Source of the DNA: Hormiphora californensis
Lineage: Eukaryota; Ctenophora; Tentaculata; Cydippida; Pleurobrachiidae
Length of the DNA stretch: 64,000 nt
Direction of reading: 5' to 3'
NCBI GenBank assembly: GCA_020137815.1
Contig: CM035353.1
Span: forward strand, 4,269,210-4,333,209
Shown: piece by piece, positions 34,808 through 44,535 of the stretch
Position numbering within the stretch: the first letter of the stretch is position 1
How the letters are laid out: every line of letters begins with the position of its first letter
Translations under genes and position numbers: made by a program
The notes under the pieces: generated by a model
Seen by the model: only the letters and a program-made list of their open reading frames with translations
Databases searched by the model: none
Told to the model about the DNA's origin: nothing

Positions 34808-35641
34808 ATGGCGTCTAATGTGAAGGTAGTTATAGTTGGTGATGGGGCAGTTGGGAAAACATGTTTGCTAATTACTTATACCGAGGACACTTTTCCGAGT
34901 GAATACATCCCAACGTAAGGAGTTCTACTAATTACTAGCCAGGCTGAATAACACTGCTAGAACTGTACTTAATTTAAGGCGACTTATTGTGAATTATTGT
35001 GACTTACTAACACTACACTACTGATATCAGTGTTGGTGAGAACTACCAGACCACCCTAATTGTTGAGGAGAATCCAGTATCTCTTCAGTTTTGGGACACT
35101 GCAGGACAAGAAGACTATGATCGTCTTCGACCTCTATCCTATCCGGGAACTGATGTTTTCATTTTGTGTTTTTCCGTGGACAATAGAGATTCATTTGAGC
35201 ATACTGAATCAATGTGGATGCCAGAGGTAATAAAAATAAATCCTTAAAAGATAACTTTGGCCTGTATATCCCAAATTTTGGAATTTCAGTCACCTGTTAA
35301 TTCCCTTTAGTTGTCTCACCACTGCCCGGGAGTACCCATCATTCTGGTGGGGACCAAGGCAGACCTCCGATATGATCCCAATCTGTCGTGCGTTGGTTTA
35401 GCAGAGGGAGTGGGCATGGCAAGGAAGATTGGAGCGGTGAAGTTTATGGAATGTTCTGCTCTAAACCAGGAAGGTATGTCCATTCAGTGTCCCCCAATTT
35501 AGCTAAATGAATGCCAACAACCTGGTAACTACTGAACCACTTTGTTTTTATATAGGCTTAAAAGAAGTGTTTGACGAAGCCATTAGGGCTGCTCTTGCTG
35601 GACAGAAGAAGTCCAAGAAAACTAAGTGTACTCTGGCATAA
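34808..35641 (+). CDS. Rac-like Rho-family GTPase (4 exons)
   Basis: Exons 34808-34914, 35031-35226, 35311-35473 and 35556-35641 (TAA) join in phase to 183 residues. Canonical P-loop [45 protein letters not shown] and a C-terminal CAAX box CTLA preceded by a Lys-rich stretch. Switch I carries GENY instead of FENY. Expected to cycle between GDP and GTP at membranes and control the cytoskeleton. Exon positions and phases match those of the upstream paralogue exactly; exon 3 is nearly identical between them, including bases beyond the donor, while exons 1 and 2 have diverged. Rac versus Cdc42/Rho assignment is by overall motif similarity only. Confidence 0.93.
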
Positions 35642-35936
35642 ACTGTTTTTTAGTTATGTATGTACCAAAATACTTAGTTCATTGATTGCTATTTACTGTA
35701 GAACTGATTAATTTTCAATAATGTACTTTTCTCGTAGATGTTTAAGTCTGTATTGCGTGACATGTTTAGACCAATCACAGCTCCAACACGCATGACGCAT
35801 TCGTGGCCAGTGGAGTCAAAATTTAAAAAATAATATACGCACTGGAAACTGCAGTGCAAGTCAGTAAGTCAGTAAAATAAGAACAGTATGGGGTTAATTT
35901 CTACAGTTCCCATTCACAGTGTGGGATCAGGGACGC

Positions 35937-36380
35937 AGCTGGGCCTTCGGCCCAGCGCGGGGCGCCGTTACGATCTGGGTGTTTGGTGGCCTGTTTACAG
36001 GTGCGCGCTGCCAAAAAAGTTGATTCACTAAAACGGCTCTAACCGCCGAACCACTCAACCGTTTTGGCTCATCCAAAGTTTATCTAGTAGGCAATGTCAA
36101 GGCCTAACCCCAACCCAAACCCCAACCCTAACCCTAACCCTACTTTAGCCCTAACCCTAAAAAACCGTTTGTCAGCACTCACGAAACACCCAGATTTTAA
36201 CGCTGGCCCCCAGCGCGTACCTGTGCGTTCAGGGGTCTTGGGCGCTAGCCCGGGTCAGGGGGCGTGGGGGGTGAAACCCCCCACAAGCGGGGTCCAGGGG
36301 CGCAGCCCCGGCGGGGGTTTAGGGGATAATGCATCGCATTTCAAGCGCTTCAAAGGTTTTAAAAAAAAGTAAATCTAAGA
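35937..36380. repeat. Dispersed repeat with telomere-like tract and GC-rich hairpin
   Basis: Contains cgttacgatctgggtgtttg, gcgcgctgccaaaaaagttg, a ccctaaccctaaccctaa-like tract at 36100-36165, and a GC-rich end with gggtgaaaccccccacaa and gcgcagccccggcgggggt (36230-36320). Related blocks recur at 38090-38290, 39205-39480 and 44285-44365; the GC-rich end recurs at 55110-55205. Confidence 0.75.
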
Positions 36381-36689
36381 TTTTTCAAGGTTGTTGAAAA
36401 CTGTAAAGTTTCAAGTTATCAGAGAACCGTGCTAGGAGCAGGCAGTCTGCTGCAGTCCCTTTCAAATGAAGGAAAACGAGTTGTCTGTAATTAAACTGTG
36501 TCAGTGCGGGATATAAACTGTCATTTTTATTATTATTATTATTATTATATTACTTAAGCTTAAGCGTAAAAACAGTGCGCGTGCGTTCGCGGCGTAAATT
36601 CTGATTTTGCGCGTGACGAAGCAAATTGTTGCGCTGCGCGCTCGATAATGGATATATATACCATATATATATTTTTTATACTGCTGAAT

Positions 36690-36920
36690 ATAAAGTCGGA
36701 TTTTTTGAAACTGTCACCCCCCTGGGTATTTTCAAATTTCGTAAATGACCATAAATCCGGTTCCTGACGAGATAGAGACTTGAAATTTGGAGGTTACGAA
36801 GATCTTGCTAAGTTCTTCCGAACCTCCAAATTTCAAGTCTCTATCTTATCAGGAACCGGAAATATGGCAAATTTTGTTATTTCAGGGGGGTGACAGTTTC
36901 AAAAAATCCGACTTTAAAGT
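36690..36920. repeat. Foldback element
   Basis: Arms starting aaagtcggattttttgaaac and ending gtttcaaaaaatccgacttt enclose inner inverted blocks (gagatagagacttgaaattt / aaatttcaagtctctatc). Confidence 0.85.
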
Positions 36921-37302
36921 CCATTTTTATTCAACTGTTCACCCTCCAACTCGTGCGCGTGCGATATTTTAATTTACGCTGCGCGCGTTACACGTTAACA
37001 TGTGATAGACGCGCAAAACAATTCCGCGCACGACTTTGGGGGGTGAACAGTTGAAAAAAAATGGAGTATAAAAAAAGTGAAAAACGGAAAACGTTAAAAT
37101 CTGGGTGCCTTGCAGCCTGTTTACAGGTGCGCGCTACCAAAAGAGTATAAAGTCCATTTTTATTCAACTGTTCACCCTCCAACTCGTGCGCGTGCGATAT
37201 TTTAATTTACGCTGCGCGCGCTACACGTTAACATGTGATAGACGCGCAAAACATTTCCGCGCACGACTTTGGGGGGTGAACAGTTGAAAAAAAATGGACT
37301 TT
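36917..37302. repeat. Two direct copies of an inverted-repeat element
   Basis: Copies at about 36917-37065 and 37149-37302 share aaagtccatttttattcaac, gtgcgcgtgcgatatt and end in ggggggtgaacagttgaa. Each copy has inverted ends (ttcaactgttcacc / ggtgaacagttgaa). A degraded relative is in the intron of the zinc-finger gene near 45070-45230. Confidence 0.8.
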
Positions 37303-38089
37303 ACTTAGACCGACTTTTTTCAAACGGCTATAGCCATGGAACCACTTGGAATGCGCTGCAGCCCCCTCATGCGCGCACCCCCGCAACGAGGGGACTGGAG
37401 GGAATGCCGCGCGCGCGTTTGGCCTGATCCCGGCTGGGTCGAAGATAACTTTGCGGTCGAAAAAACGGCGGTGCTTATAACTTTGGCTCCTGAAGTCCGT
37501 TTGACTTGATTCTTTCACCAGTTGTTAGATCTGACGATTATCTACCTTGCTGTTTTTGAGAGAAGTTAATTGGACTTAAGGAGGCTGAGCAATAGCCGTT
37601 GAAAGATGGGTTGTTTTCAAAAAGTGACGTCACAGATTCTTGCAGGGACACCTTTTTTAAAATTTCATTCAAATTTTGATTTTACCGCACTCGATTTTGC
37701 GGAGTTTGGTTCATATCTCCTGTTCCTGATAAGATAGAGACCTGAAACCGGTTGCATTTGAAAGCTGTTATCTTCCTCTTTCCAACGCTACCAAAACGAT
37801 TTCTGTACCTTATCTGGAACCGGAGATATGATTGATTATGTATTCCCCCCTAGCGCGGTATTCCCTCCAGGCCCCTTATATTATATTATAAGGGGCCTGC
37901 AACGTATGCCAATGGAACCACATGGCCGATTTGAGTAAACTAAACGGTATCAGTTAGAGAATCGATAGCCCTAACCGATAACCCCAAACCAAACCCTAAC
38001 CAGACCCTAACGGATAGCCCTAACCCGTCGCGCGCGCCAAAACTACGAATTGTTAGCAATGAAAGGCACCCAGATTTTAACGTTTTCCG

Positions 38090-38290
38090 TGAAAAACGGC
38101 CAGCCTTAAAATCTGGGTGTTTTGGGAGTGCTGACAAACGGTTTTCTAGGGTTAGGGCTAAAGTAGGGTTAGGGTTAGGGTTGGGGTTGGGGTTTGGGTT
38201 GGGGTTAGGCCTTGACATTCCCTACCAGATAAACTGTGAATCAGCCAAAACGGTTGAGTGGTTTGGCGGTTAGAGCCATGGGCCAAACTG
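38090..38290. repeat. Dispersed repeat with telomere-like tract, inverted relative to 36.0 kb
   Basis: Contains aaaatctgggtgttttggga, gtgctgacaaacggtttt, a ttagggttagggttggggtt tract (38148-38212) and ccaaaacggttgagtggttt. This is the reverse complement arrangement of the block at 36040-36200. Confidence 0.75.
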
Positions 38291-39200
38291 GTAAACGGTC
38301 TTTCACCCAGGTTGTATATTTCTGTATCATTGCTCGGCTTTTTACCTAGGTTTGGGTATAGTCCAATTTTCTACTCGAGTGGCGGGGTGCCGGGCACTTA
38401 ATTCTTTTCTCTGGTCTTGTCTTGGTGGTATGGGGCTTGATCCTGGTATCACTGGATAGGTCTCTGCCTTGTCGAGCGTCACTGGTTCAGCCAGTTTCAC
38501 ATCTGTTGAGCGAGTTGGTGTGTGGCGACCTGTCGCTTGAGTGGGAAATTGGACTTTAGTTTGTATTTTGCTATCTTTGGATCCCTTGATCCAAGAGCGT
38601 TTTATATCTTTCTGAACTGCATTTGCAGTTGTGGTTGCTCTTTCAATTTTCGTTTCATGTAGAAATCTATCAACTCTCTATTCACAGGATATCACATCAC
38701 AATGTTGCCAAAAGGGATTTGAAGTTTTATCGTTCACTATCATACTCTGCAAGACACGAGTACACCATTTTTCAAGACCAAGCTCAACATTACCTGATTA
38801 AGACCTCATCTTTTCCATGACGGGCACACCTTTGACCTTTCAAGTTCCTTATTGAGACTGGTGTAGTAATTTTTTACGTTGAGATCTATGGCCTCTGTTG
38901 CGCTATATTTTTCTAGACTTTTGTATGATTCTATCTTGTGGATATTCAGTGTTCAGTTTATGCTGTTTTGATTAACTTATTTATTAATTATATGTGACAG
39001 TTTATGCTGTTTTTTAATTAACTTATTAACTATGTATTTAATTATATGACAACGAGGACTTTCGGAAGGACATTGATACGAAGATGCGCTTTAGAAAGCG
39101 AGTTTTGATCGAAAGGACGCTTTAGTATAAGTCGATCGAGATAAACACTTTTCGCTCAAAAGCGATTTATAAATGTTAAATGTTATTGTTATTGTTATTG
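38291..39200. other. No gene recognised
   Basis: Mostly AT-rich sequence without splice-supported open frames. A direct repeat agtttatgctgtttt occurs at about 38955 and 39000, and gttattgttattgttatt at 39180-39205. Confidence 0.4.
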
Positions 39201-39204
39201 TTAT

Positions 39205-39480
39205 TTTAGTGAATCAACTTTTTTGGCAGCGCGCACCTGTAAACAGCCAGATCGTAACGGCGCCCGTGAAAAACGGCCAGGGTTAAAATCTGGGTGTTTG
39301 GTGAGTAAAAAAGTTAGAGTGCTGACAGATAAACGGTTTTTTAGGGTTAGGGTTGAAGTAGGGCTAGGGTTAGTGTTGGGGTTTGGGTTGGGGATAGGCC
39401 TTGGCATTTCCTACCAGATAAACTTTGAATTAGCCAAAACGGTTGAGTGGTTTGGCGGTTAGAGCCATTTTAGTGAATCT
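39205..39480. repeat. Dispersed repeat with telomere-like tract
   Basis: Begins with tagtgaatcaacttttttgg and ends with the inverted ccattttagtgaatc. Between are cgtaacggcgcccgtgaaaa and ttagggttagggttgaag. The inverted outer ends suggest a complete non-autonomous element of about 270 bp. Confidence 0.7.
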
Positions 39481-39581
39481 TGAAACTTTAAAAATAATTA
39501 AGGCTATCAACAAAAACATGACCACCTCTCAAGACTTTATTTCACAGTACAAAAGTTCGATTATTAGTTAAATAAAAATAA

Positions 39582-39615
<34 letters not shown>

Positions 39616-39934
39616 TTCCGCGCTTATATACCGCCCATACCCGACGGAAACATGTCAAAATATTGGCGATGTTCCGACGAGTCATCAGAGCGGTATATCC
39701 TAGAGTAAAAATATCGCACACGAACAATTCTGGTTGAAAAAGACAATATATGGAAAACCAAATTAACTGGACTTATCAAACTGGGGGAATAACTGGTCCC
39801 ATAAACCTGTAGATATAATTTTAAACACGCTATACTCACACCTGCTCAAAAAAGGATACCAGATAGCGACTTAATAACATGACTAGAGAGAGGATGACAC
39901 TGATTGCCCGCAGACCCCACAACTACAACAAACA

Positions 39935-42925
39935 TTACAACTCAGCCATGGGTTCCCCATCACCCACTCCAAATGCACCAACGAAGAGATGTGTTTTCAG
40001 GCGAGCTTTAAAGGTATCAACGTTGGGGATCGACCTTAACTCGAGGGGTAGCTCATTCCAAATAGCAGGCAGAAATACTGATAGTCTCCTACGTCTCAAT
40101 TTAGAATTGGCGTTGATACTGGTCATCTTGGGGTGTTTTAATCTGTAAGGATCAATAACACTAGTCATCCTTGTTGTCCTGGAGACTCCCCAGCTTTTAT
40201 CAAGAGGAACCATTTCCTGGAGGTAACCTGGTGCCGTTCCATAGACTATCTTATAAGCGATTAGACAGGCTTTGAAGTCCAGTCTGTAGGAGATGGGTAA
40301 AATATGACACTGCCTGAAGTATTCCGAGTAATCCTCTTGATGCCCATGGATGTTGAATATAAAGCGTACACAGGAGTTTAGTGTTTTCTGGAGCCCACCA
40401 AGAACTCGGGCCGGAAGTCCACAGTACAGAATATTACTGTAATCAATCCTCGATATAATCAATTGTTTGACCAGCATTATCTTCGTTTGAATATCAAAAC
40501 ATCTGTGTAACTGCCAAAGATTCCGTAGTATCAGCCCACACTGTTTCCTCACATTGTTAACCTGTCGTTCAAGATTAAGATTGTGGTCCAAGAGTATTCC
40601 CAAGGTTTTCCCATCTGCTCCACTACATTCACTGGGGAAGATTTCCGTTCCTCCAAAGTTGATAACTGGATCGAAAGAGATTTTACTCAAAGAACTGCGC
40701 TTTCCAAGCAGGATGAATTCCGTTTTGGCCTCATTACACTTCAACCACTGCCCCACCATCCACCGTTTCACCTTCGCCAGACACTCCTCAATATCCACCT
40801 TCGTCCTAGACCAGCCAGTAGAATCCGTAGGAACCAAACTCACATAGAGCTGGGAGTCGTCTGCATATAACTTTATCCGGAGTCCATATGGTTCCACAAT
40901 ATCTTGCACAGCTTCAATGTAAAGTAGAAACAAAATAGGACCAAGAAGAGACCCCTGGGGCACTCCACAGAGTAAGGCCAGGGTATCCGAGAGACAATCA
41001 CCAACCGAGACTCTAAAAGATCTGGAACTCAGGTAGCTCTTAAACCATTGAAGAGGATCACCATCCACTCCAAACCGTTTCTGCAACACCTCCAACAACT
41101 TTCCATGATCCACTGTGTCAAACGCAGCGCTCATGTCCAAACAGATCAGAGCAACAACATTTCCTTTATCCATCTCACCTAATACATCATCAAACATGCT
41201 GGCTAACAGCGTTTCGCAACTGTGACCAGCACGATAACCGGATTGATGCTTGCCCAGAAGTGAATTGCTTTCAAGGTACTCATTCAGCTGCGTGAGCACC
41301 ACCTTTTCTAGGAGCTTAGAAAGGAATGGGATATTAGAGACAGGACGATAGTTACTGAGAGCTTCCCTATCTCCGTACAGATTCTTGATGGTAGGAAACA
41401 CGATAGCTTTCTGGAGAGATTCCGCAACTGTAGACTGATGTAGAGATTGGTTTACCATCGATGTTAATACCGGAGCAAGATCCCTAATGCACTCCTTTAC
41501 TACCCAAGTGGGCAACGGATCAAGGTCACAATGTTTGCTTGACATAGACTTCACCACCTTAACAAGTTCCTCCTCCGATATCTCTTTGAATTCCTTCCAT
41601 GTTGAATGACAGGCTTTTCCGGGTTCCTCAAAGTCGCCAGCTTGCTTCTGCTCCTCATTGACTTGGGTTCGAATTTTTTCCACTTTGGAACTAAAGAACT
41701 GGGAGAAATCATCTGCCAAGTTCTTGGTGTTTGTTGTTTCAGGAAGAATTGTTTCAGCTTTTCCAAGGAGTTTCTGGAGCTTACTTTGCAATTTCTTTGG
41801 GTCACCTTTGGCAGCAACCAAGTCCTCTTTAATGAAAAGTGACCTCTTTTCCCTATCCATCTTTCCATACAGTTTCTTCAGGTCATTAAATCTCCGTTTC
41901 GCATCCATAGTTCCAAGTTTCCGCCAACACCGTTCTGCATTCCTCCTCTCTCGAAGTAATCCTCTAAGTTCCTCATCCCTCCATGGCTTAAACTTTTTAC
42001 CAGTCCTCACCCGTTTCCTCGGTACTCGCTTCTCCACTATACCTTCCAGCCAACGATAGAAATTCACCACGCCCTCCTCTGGATCCCTACCTCCTTCAAA
42101 ATCTGCCTTCCGCAAGTCCTCTTTAAATCCTTCCAAATCCACTGACTTGTAATCCATGTATTCTCGATGCACTGATTTCTTCAGACAGGAGTTCGACAGG
42201 TCAGGTCTCACTTGAATCCCAAACTGTACTAGGAAGTGATCTGATGTAGTACCATTAGGAAATATGGATATGTCACCTAGAGAAGTTTCTCTTGTAGTTA
42301 TCACCAAGTCCAAGGTTCCTCCCAGCTGGTGAGTAGGCAACATTGGTACTCTTTGTTGAAGATCAAATGAATCCAGCAGCTCCAAAAGTTTCCTTGCATA
42401 GAAGTTATTATCATCTTGCACCTGGAAGTTTAGGTCACCAGCGATGATCGGAGTACCTTGCTTCATAACAAGCTCGGAAAGGTAGTCACCAAACTCCGAC
42501 AGGAAAGTTGCTTCTGTAAGTCTCGACCTCGGTGTGTACGGAGGACGATAGACATTACAGATTCTCTTCGGTTGATCTCTGTCACTGATCAGAACCTCTT
42601 GTACTTGAAAAGACTTATACTTGGTCTTCACTGGACACTGCCGAAGAACTATGCCATCTCGAAAAAGTATTCCGATTCCTCCACCTCCTCTGTCTCCTCT
42701 GGGGCATGAGAAAATGTCCCATCCATTATCTCTGATTTCTTGAAGTTTTCCAGTGTCCGTTGATTTCAAAAATGTCTCCTGTATAAGACAAATATCACAA
42801 TCCTCCTCTTCCAGATGCGAAATAACACCTCCAGTTTTGTTAATAAGAGAGCGGACATTTAGTGTCCCAATCTTCCAAGTCTTTTCCTGTGTAGCTCCTC
42901 CTTGGTCCTCGTCCAGTACAGGTTT
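39935..42925 (-). CDS. LINE ORF2: endonuclease-reverse transcriptase
   Basis: The frame is open from the A AAA AAC site within ORF1 to the stop at 39935; the first Met is at 42769 (944 residues onward). Homology to the second LINE starts earlier, at GTLNVRSLINKTGG, so the Met is not the functional start. AP-type endonuclease signatures: CLIQET, GDLNFQVQ, GTLDLVIT, SDHFLVQF. Reverse transcriptase blocks: NYRPVSNIPFLSKLLEK, SGYRAGHSCETLL, DMSAAFDTVDH, GVPQGSLLGP and the catalytic YADDSQLYVS. It nicks DNA and copies its own RNA (target-primed reverse transcription). Clade by motif resemblance to CR1/L2. Confidence 0.93.
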   Translation of the reverse strand, partial: KPVLDEDQGGATQEKTWKIGTLNVRSLINKTGGVISHLEEEDCDICLIQETFLKSTDTGKLQEIRDNGWDIFSCPRGDRGGGGIGILFRDGIVLRQCPVKTKYKSFQVQEVLISDRDQPKRICNVYRPPYTPRSRLTEATFLSEFGDYLSELVMKQGTPIIAGDLNFQVQDDNNFYARKLLELLDSFDLQQRVPMLPTHQLGGTLDLVITTRETSLGDISIFPNGTTSDHFLVQFGIQVRPDLSNSCLKKSVHREYMDYKSVDLEGFKEDLRKADFEGGRDPEEGVVNFYRWLEGIVEKRVPRKRVRTGKKFKPWRDEELRGLLRERRNAERCWRKLGTMDAKRRFNDLKKLYGKMDREKRSLFIKEDLVAAKGDPKKLQSKLQKLLGKAETILPETTNTKNLADDFSQFFSSKVEKIRTQVNEEQKQAGDFEEPGKACHSTWKEFKEISEEELVKVVKSMSSKHCDLDPLPTWVVKECIRDLAPVLTSMVNQSLHQSTVAESLQKAIVFPTIKNLYGDREALSNYRPVSNIPFLSKLLEKVVLTQLNEYLESNSLLGKHQSGYRAGHSCETLLASMFDDVLGEMDKGNVVALICLDMSAAFDTVDHGKLLEVLQKRFGVDGDPLQWFKSYLSSRSFRVSVGDCLSDTLALLCGVPQGSLLGPILFLLYIEAVQDIVEPYGLRIKLYADDSQLYVSLVPTDSTGWSRTKVDIEECLAKVKRWMVGQWLKCNEAKTEFILLGKRSSLSKISFDPVINFGGTEIFPSECSGADGKTLGILLDHNLNLERQVNNVRKQCGLILRNLWQLHRCFDIQTKIMLVKQLIISRIDYSNILYCGLPARVLGGLQKTLNSCVRFIFNIHGHQEDYSEYFRQCHILPISYRLDFKACLIAYKIVYGTAPGYLQEMVPLDKSWGVSRTTRMTSVIDPYRLKHPKMTSINANSKLRRRRLSVFLPAIWNELPLELRSIPNVDTFKARLKTHLFVGAFGVGDGEPMAEL

Positions 42926-44100
42926 TTTTCCTCTTTGCTTACACCTGCAGTCCTCTCCATAAGCCGTGCTCGTTCATTGATGTAGGAAGGGCACCACATA
43001 CTTGAAGCCGTATGGGTCTTCGAATACTTCTTGTCCTCTCTTGATCCTCCAACTTCACAGTTCACACATTTCATCCTACCAGTCTCGTTGTTCTTCTTTG
43101 CTCTACAGTCTTTCGTCTGATGCGATCCAGCACAGAAGCAGCATATTGGAGTATCCTTTTGGGGGCAGTAAATCGATCCTGCTATATGCCCAAATCCTTG
43201 ACAGTGAAAACACTGTATCACATGATACCTGTTCTTGACAAAGTGTTGCCGAAGACCCAAGTTGATCTTATCCCCGTTAGTAGACAAAAGCCTCCGGATC
43301 TCTGGAGCCATCTGGATCACTGCATACCTGTCTCTTTCGCTCACAAACACCACCTTCAACTTCTTGTCCTCATGATAAAGTTTTCTGATATCCACATTCT
43401 TGTCCAAAATCGCTGCCAGGATAGTCTCCTTTTTCAGTAGGTCTGGGTCCAAATCATTTATAGTTACCTTTGGTTCAAGCTTCTTGGCCTCCTCTGAGAA
43501 AAATGACATGGAACAGTCCTGTGCAAGTGGAGTCAAAACTTTCTCTGCTTCCTTCATCTGGTCTTCATCAGGGAAATACAGCCGGGTATGGTCACTGTTC
43601 ACTCTGGATCTCACCACCGGTATCGTCTTCAACGCAGTTTCCACTTTGGGTTTGACCTCATCAGTCCACTTCTTCGCACAGAATCCTGGCCCTCCTTCCT
43701 CATTGATGCCAGTTTTAATATTCACATAGTGTTTCATCGTAGGTGTAACCGGTTCCTCTGGATCACCACCACCAATATCACTTCTACTATTCTCCATAGG
43801 TTTGACCAAAGCAGAGATAGTGGAAACCAGATCCTTGTGCAGCTTTGCAAACGACTCTTTCAGATCAGTCTGGTCTCCAGGAACAGAAAACGGTGCCGAC
43901 GCCGGAAGCATGTTGTAACAGGCTTTGAGAAGATGCCACAACTGAGGTTTATGGACAGACGACGGACAAACAGTGTCACCCCTCCCAAGGCACACTAACA
44001 AATCACTACCCTTATAATCATTACTAAATACTTCTCCTGCTAACACGTCTTCAAAATCACTCTTAGTGATACATATGTCATAATTACTCGTAACGGTCAT
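42859..44100 (-). CDS. LINE ORF1: nucleic-acid-binding protein with Cys/His knuckles
   Basis: 413 residues. The C-terminal third has CFHCQGFGHIAGSIYC, then CCFCAGSHQTKDC and a third Cys-rich motif beginning CVNCEVGGS, as in the Gag-like ORF1 of several LINE clades that package element RNA. It ends ...EEKNLYW...RLGRLGH. The GAG-GAA-AAA-AAC codons near the end contain the heptamer at 42922-42928, from which the -1 frame enters ORF2. Confidence 0.92.
   Translation of the reverse strand: MTVTSNYDICITKSDFEDVLAGEVFSNDYKGSDLLVCLGRGDTVCPSSVHKPQLWHLLKACYNMLPASAPFSVPGDQTDLKESFAKLHKDLVSTISALVKPMENSRSDIGGGDPEEPVTPTMKHYVNIKTGINEEGGPGFCAKKWTDEVKPKVETALKTIPVVRSRVNSDHTRLYFPDEDQMKEAEKVLTPLAQDCSMSFFSEEAKKLEPKVTINDLDPDLLKKETILAAILDKNVDIRKLYHEDKKLKVVFVSERDRYAVIQMAPEIRRLLSTNGDKINLGLRQHFVKNRYHVIQCFHCQGFGHIAGSIYCPQKDTPICCFCAGSHQTKDCRAKKNNETGRMKCVNCEVGGSREDKKYSKTHTASSMWCPSYINERARLMERTAGVSKEEKNLYWTRTKEELHRKRLGRLGH
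42922..42928 (-). promoter_or_regulatory. Putative -1 ribosomal frameshift site, A AAA AAC
   Basis: The heptamer is in the X XXY YYZ register of ORF1, 61 bases before its stop codon. After a -1 slip the frame is open without interruption into the endonuclease domain. The same site is at the equivalent position in the second LINE. Confidence 0.55.
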
Positions 44101-44535
44101 CCTAAAACACCCGTTGCACGCCGGCCAACAACAAACTCTTCACTGATATCACTCGTAAGTTAAGTTAAAGTAGGCCTAACAGAGATCTAAAAGATTAGAG
44201 AATAGATGCTAACACAGTTATCAGGAACGATTGACGGCAAACTCAAATTAATTTGTTTAAAGTAGTGTTGAAAAGTTTGAAAATAAAATCAACTTTTTTG
44301 GCAGCGTGCACCTGTAAACAGGCCTCCAAACACCCAGATCGTAACGGCGCCCGTGAAAAACGGTCCGTCGAGTGGACACATCGCAAGCTTTTCTTTGTTC
44401 TGTGTTTCTGTTTCTGTGTGCCTTGTTGGTGTTTCGGGTTTGGTGTTTCGGGTTTGGTGTTTCGGGTTTGGTGTTTTGGCCATTTTTGCGTGGCGGTGCC
44501 CTGAACCCTTATGCCCCTTTTTCTCCCATCAAGGT

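Larger units (their letters stand above)
39585..44279 (-). mobile_element. CR1/L2-like LINE, full length
   Basis: A minus-strand element with 5' UTR, ORF1 (44100-42859), overlapping ORF2 to 39935, a 3' UTR with paired accgctctg / ggcggtatata blocks and an (ATT)n tail. A perfect 10-bp target-site duplication AAAATAAAAT flanks it (39575-39584 and 44280-44289). Both frames are intact over their full length, so the copy is young. Confidence 0.93.

Noticed and set aside
36100-39404. A chromosome end
   Set aside because: Telomere-like tracts are short, degenerate, in both orientations and embedded in dispersed repeats with genes on both sides.
40554-43998. Plus-strand frames across the first LINE (e.g. 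41658-42059, 43588-43998)
   Set aside because: Antisense shadows of ORF1 and ORF2.
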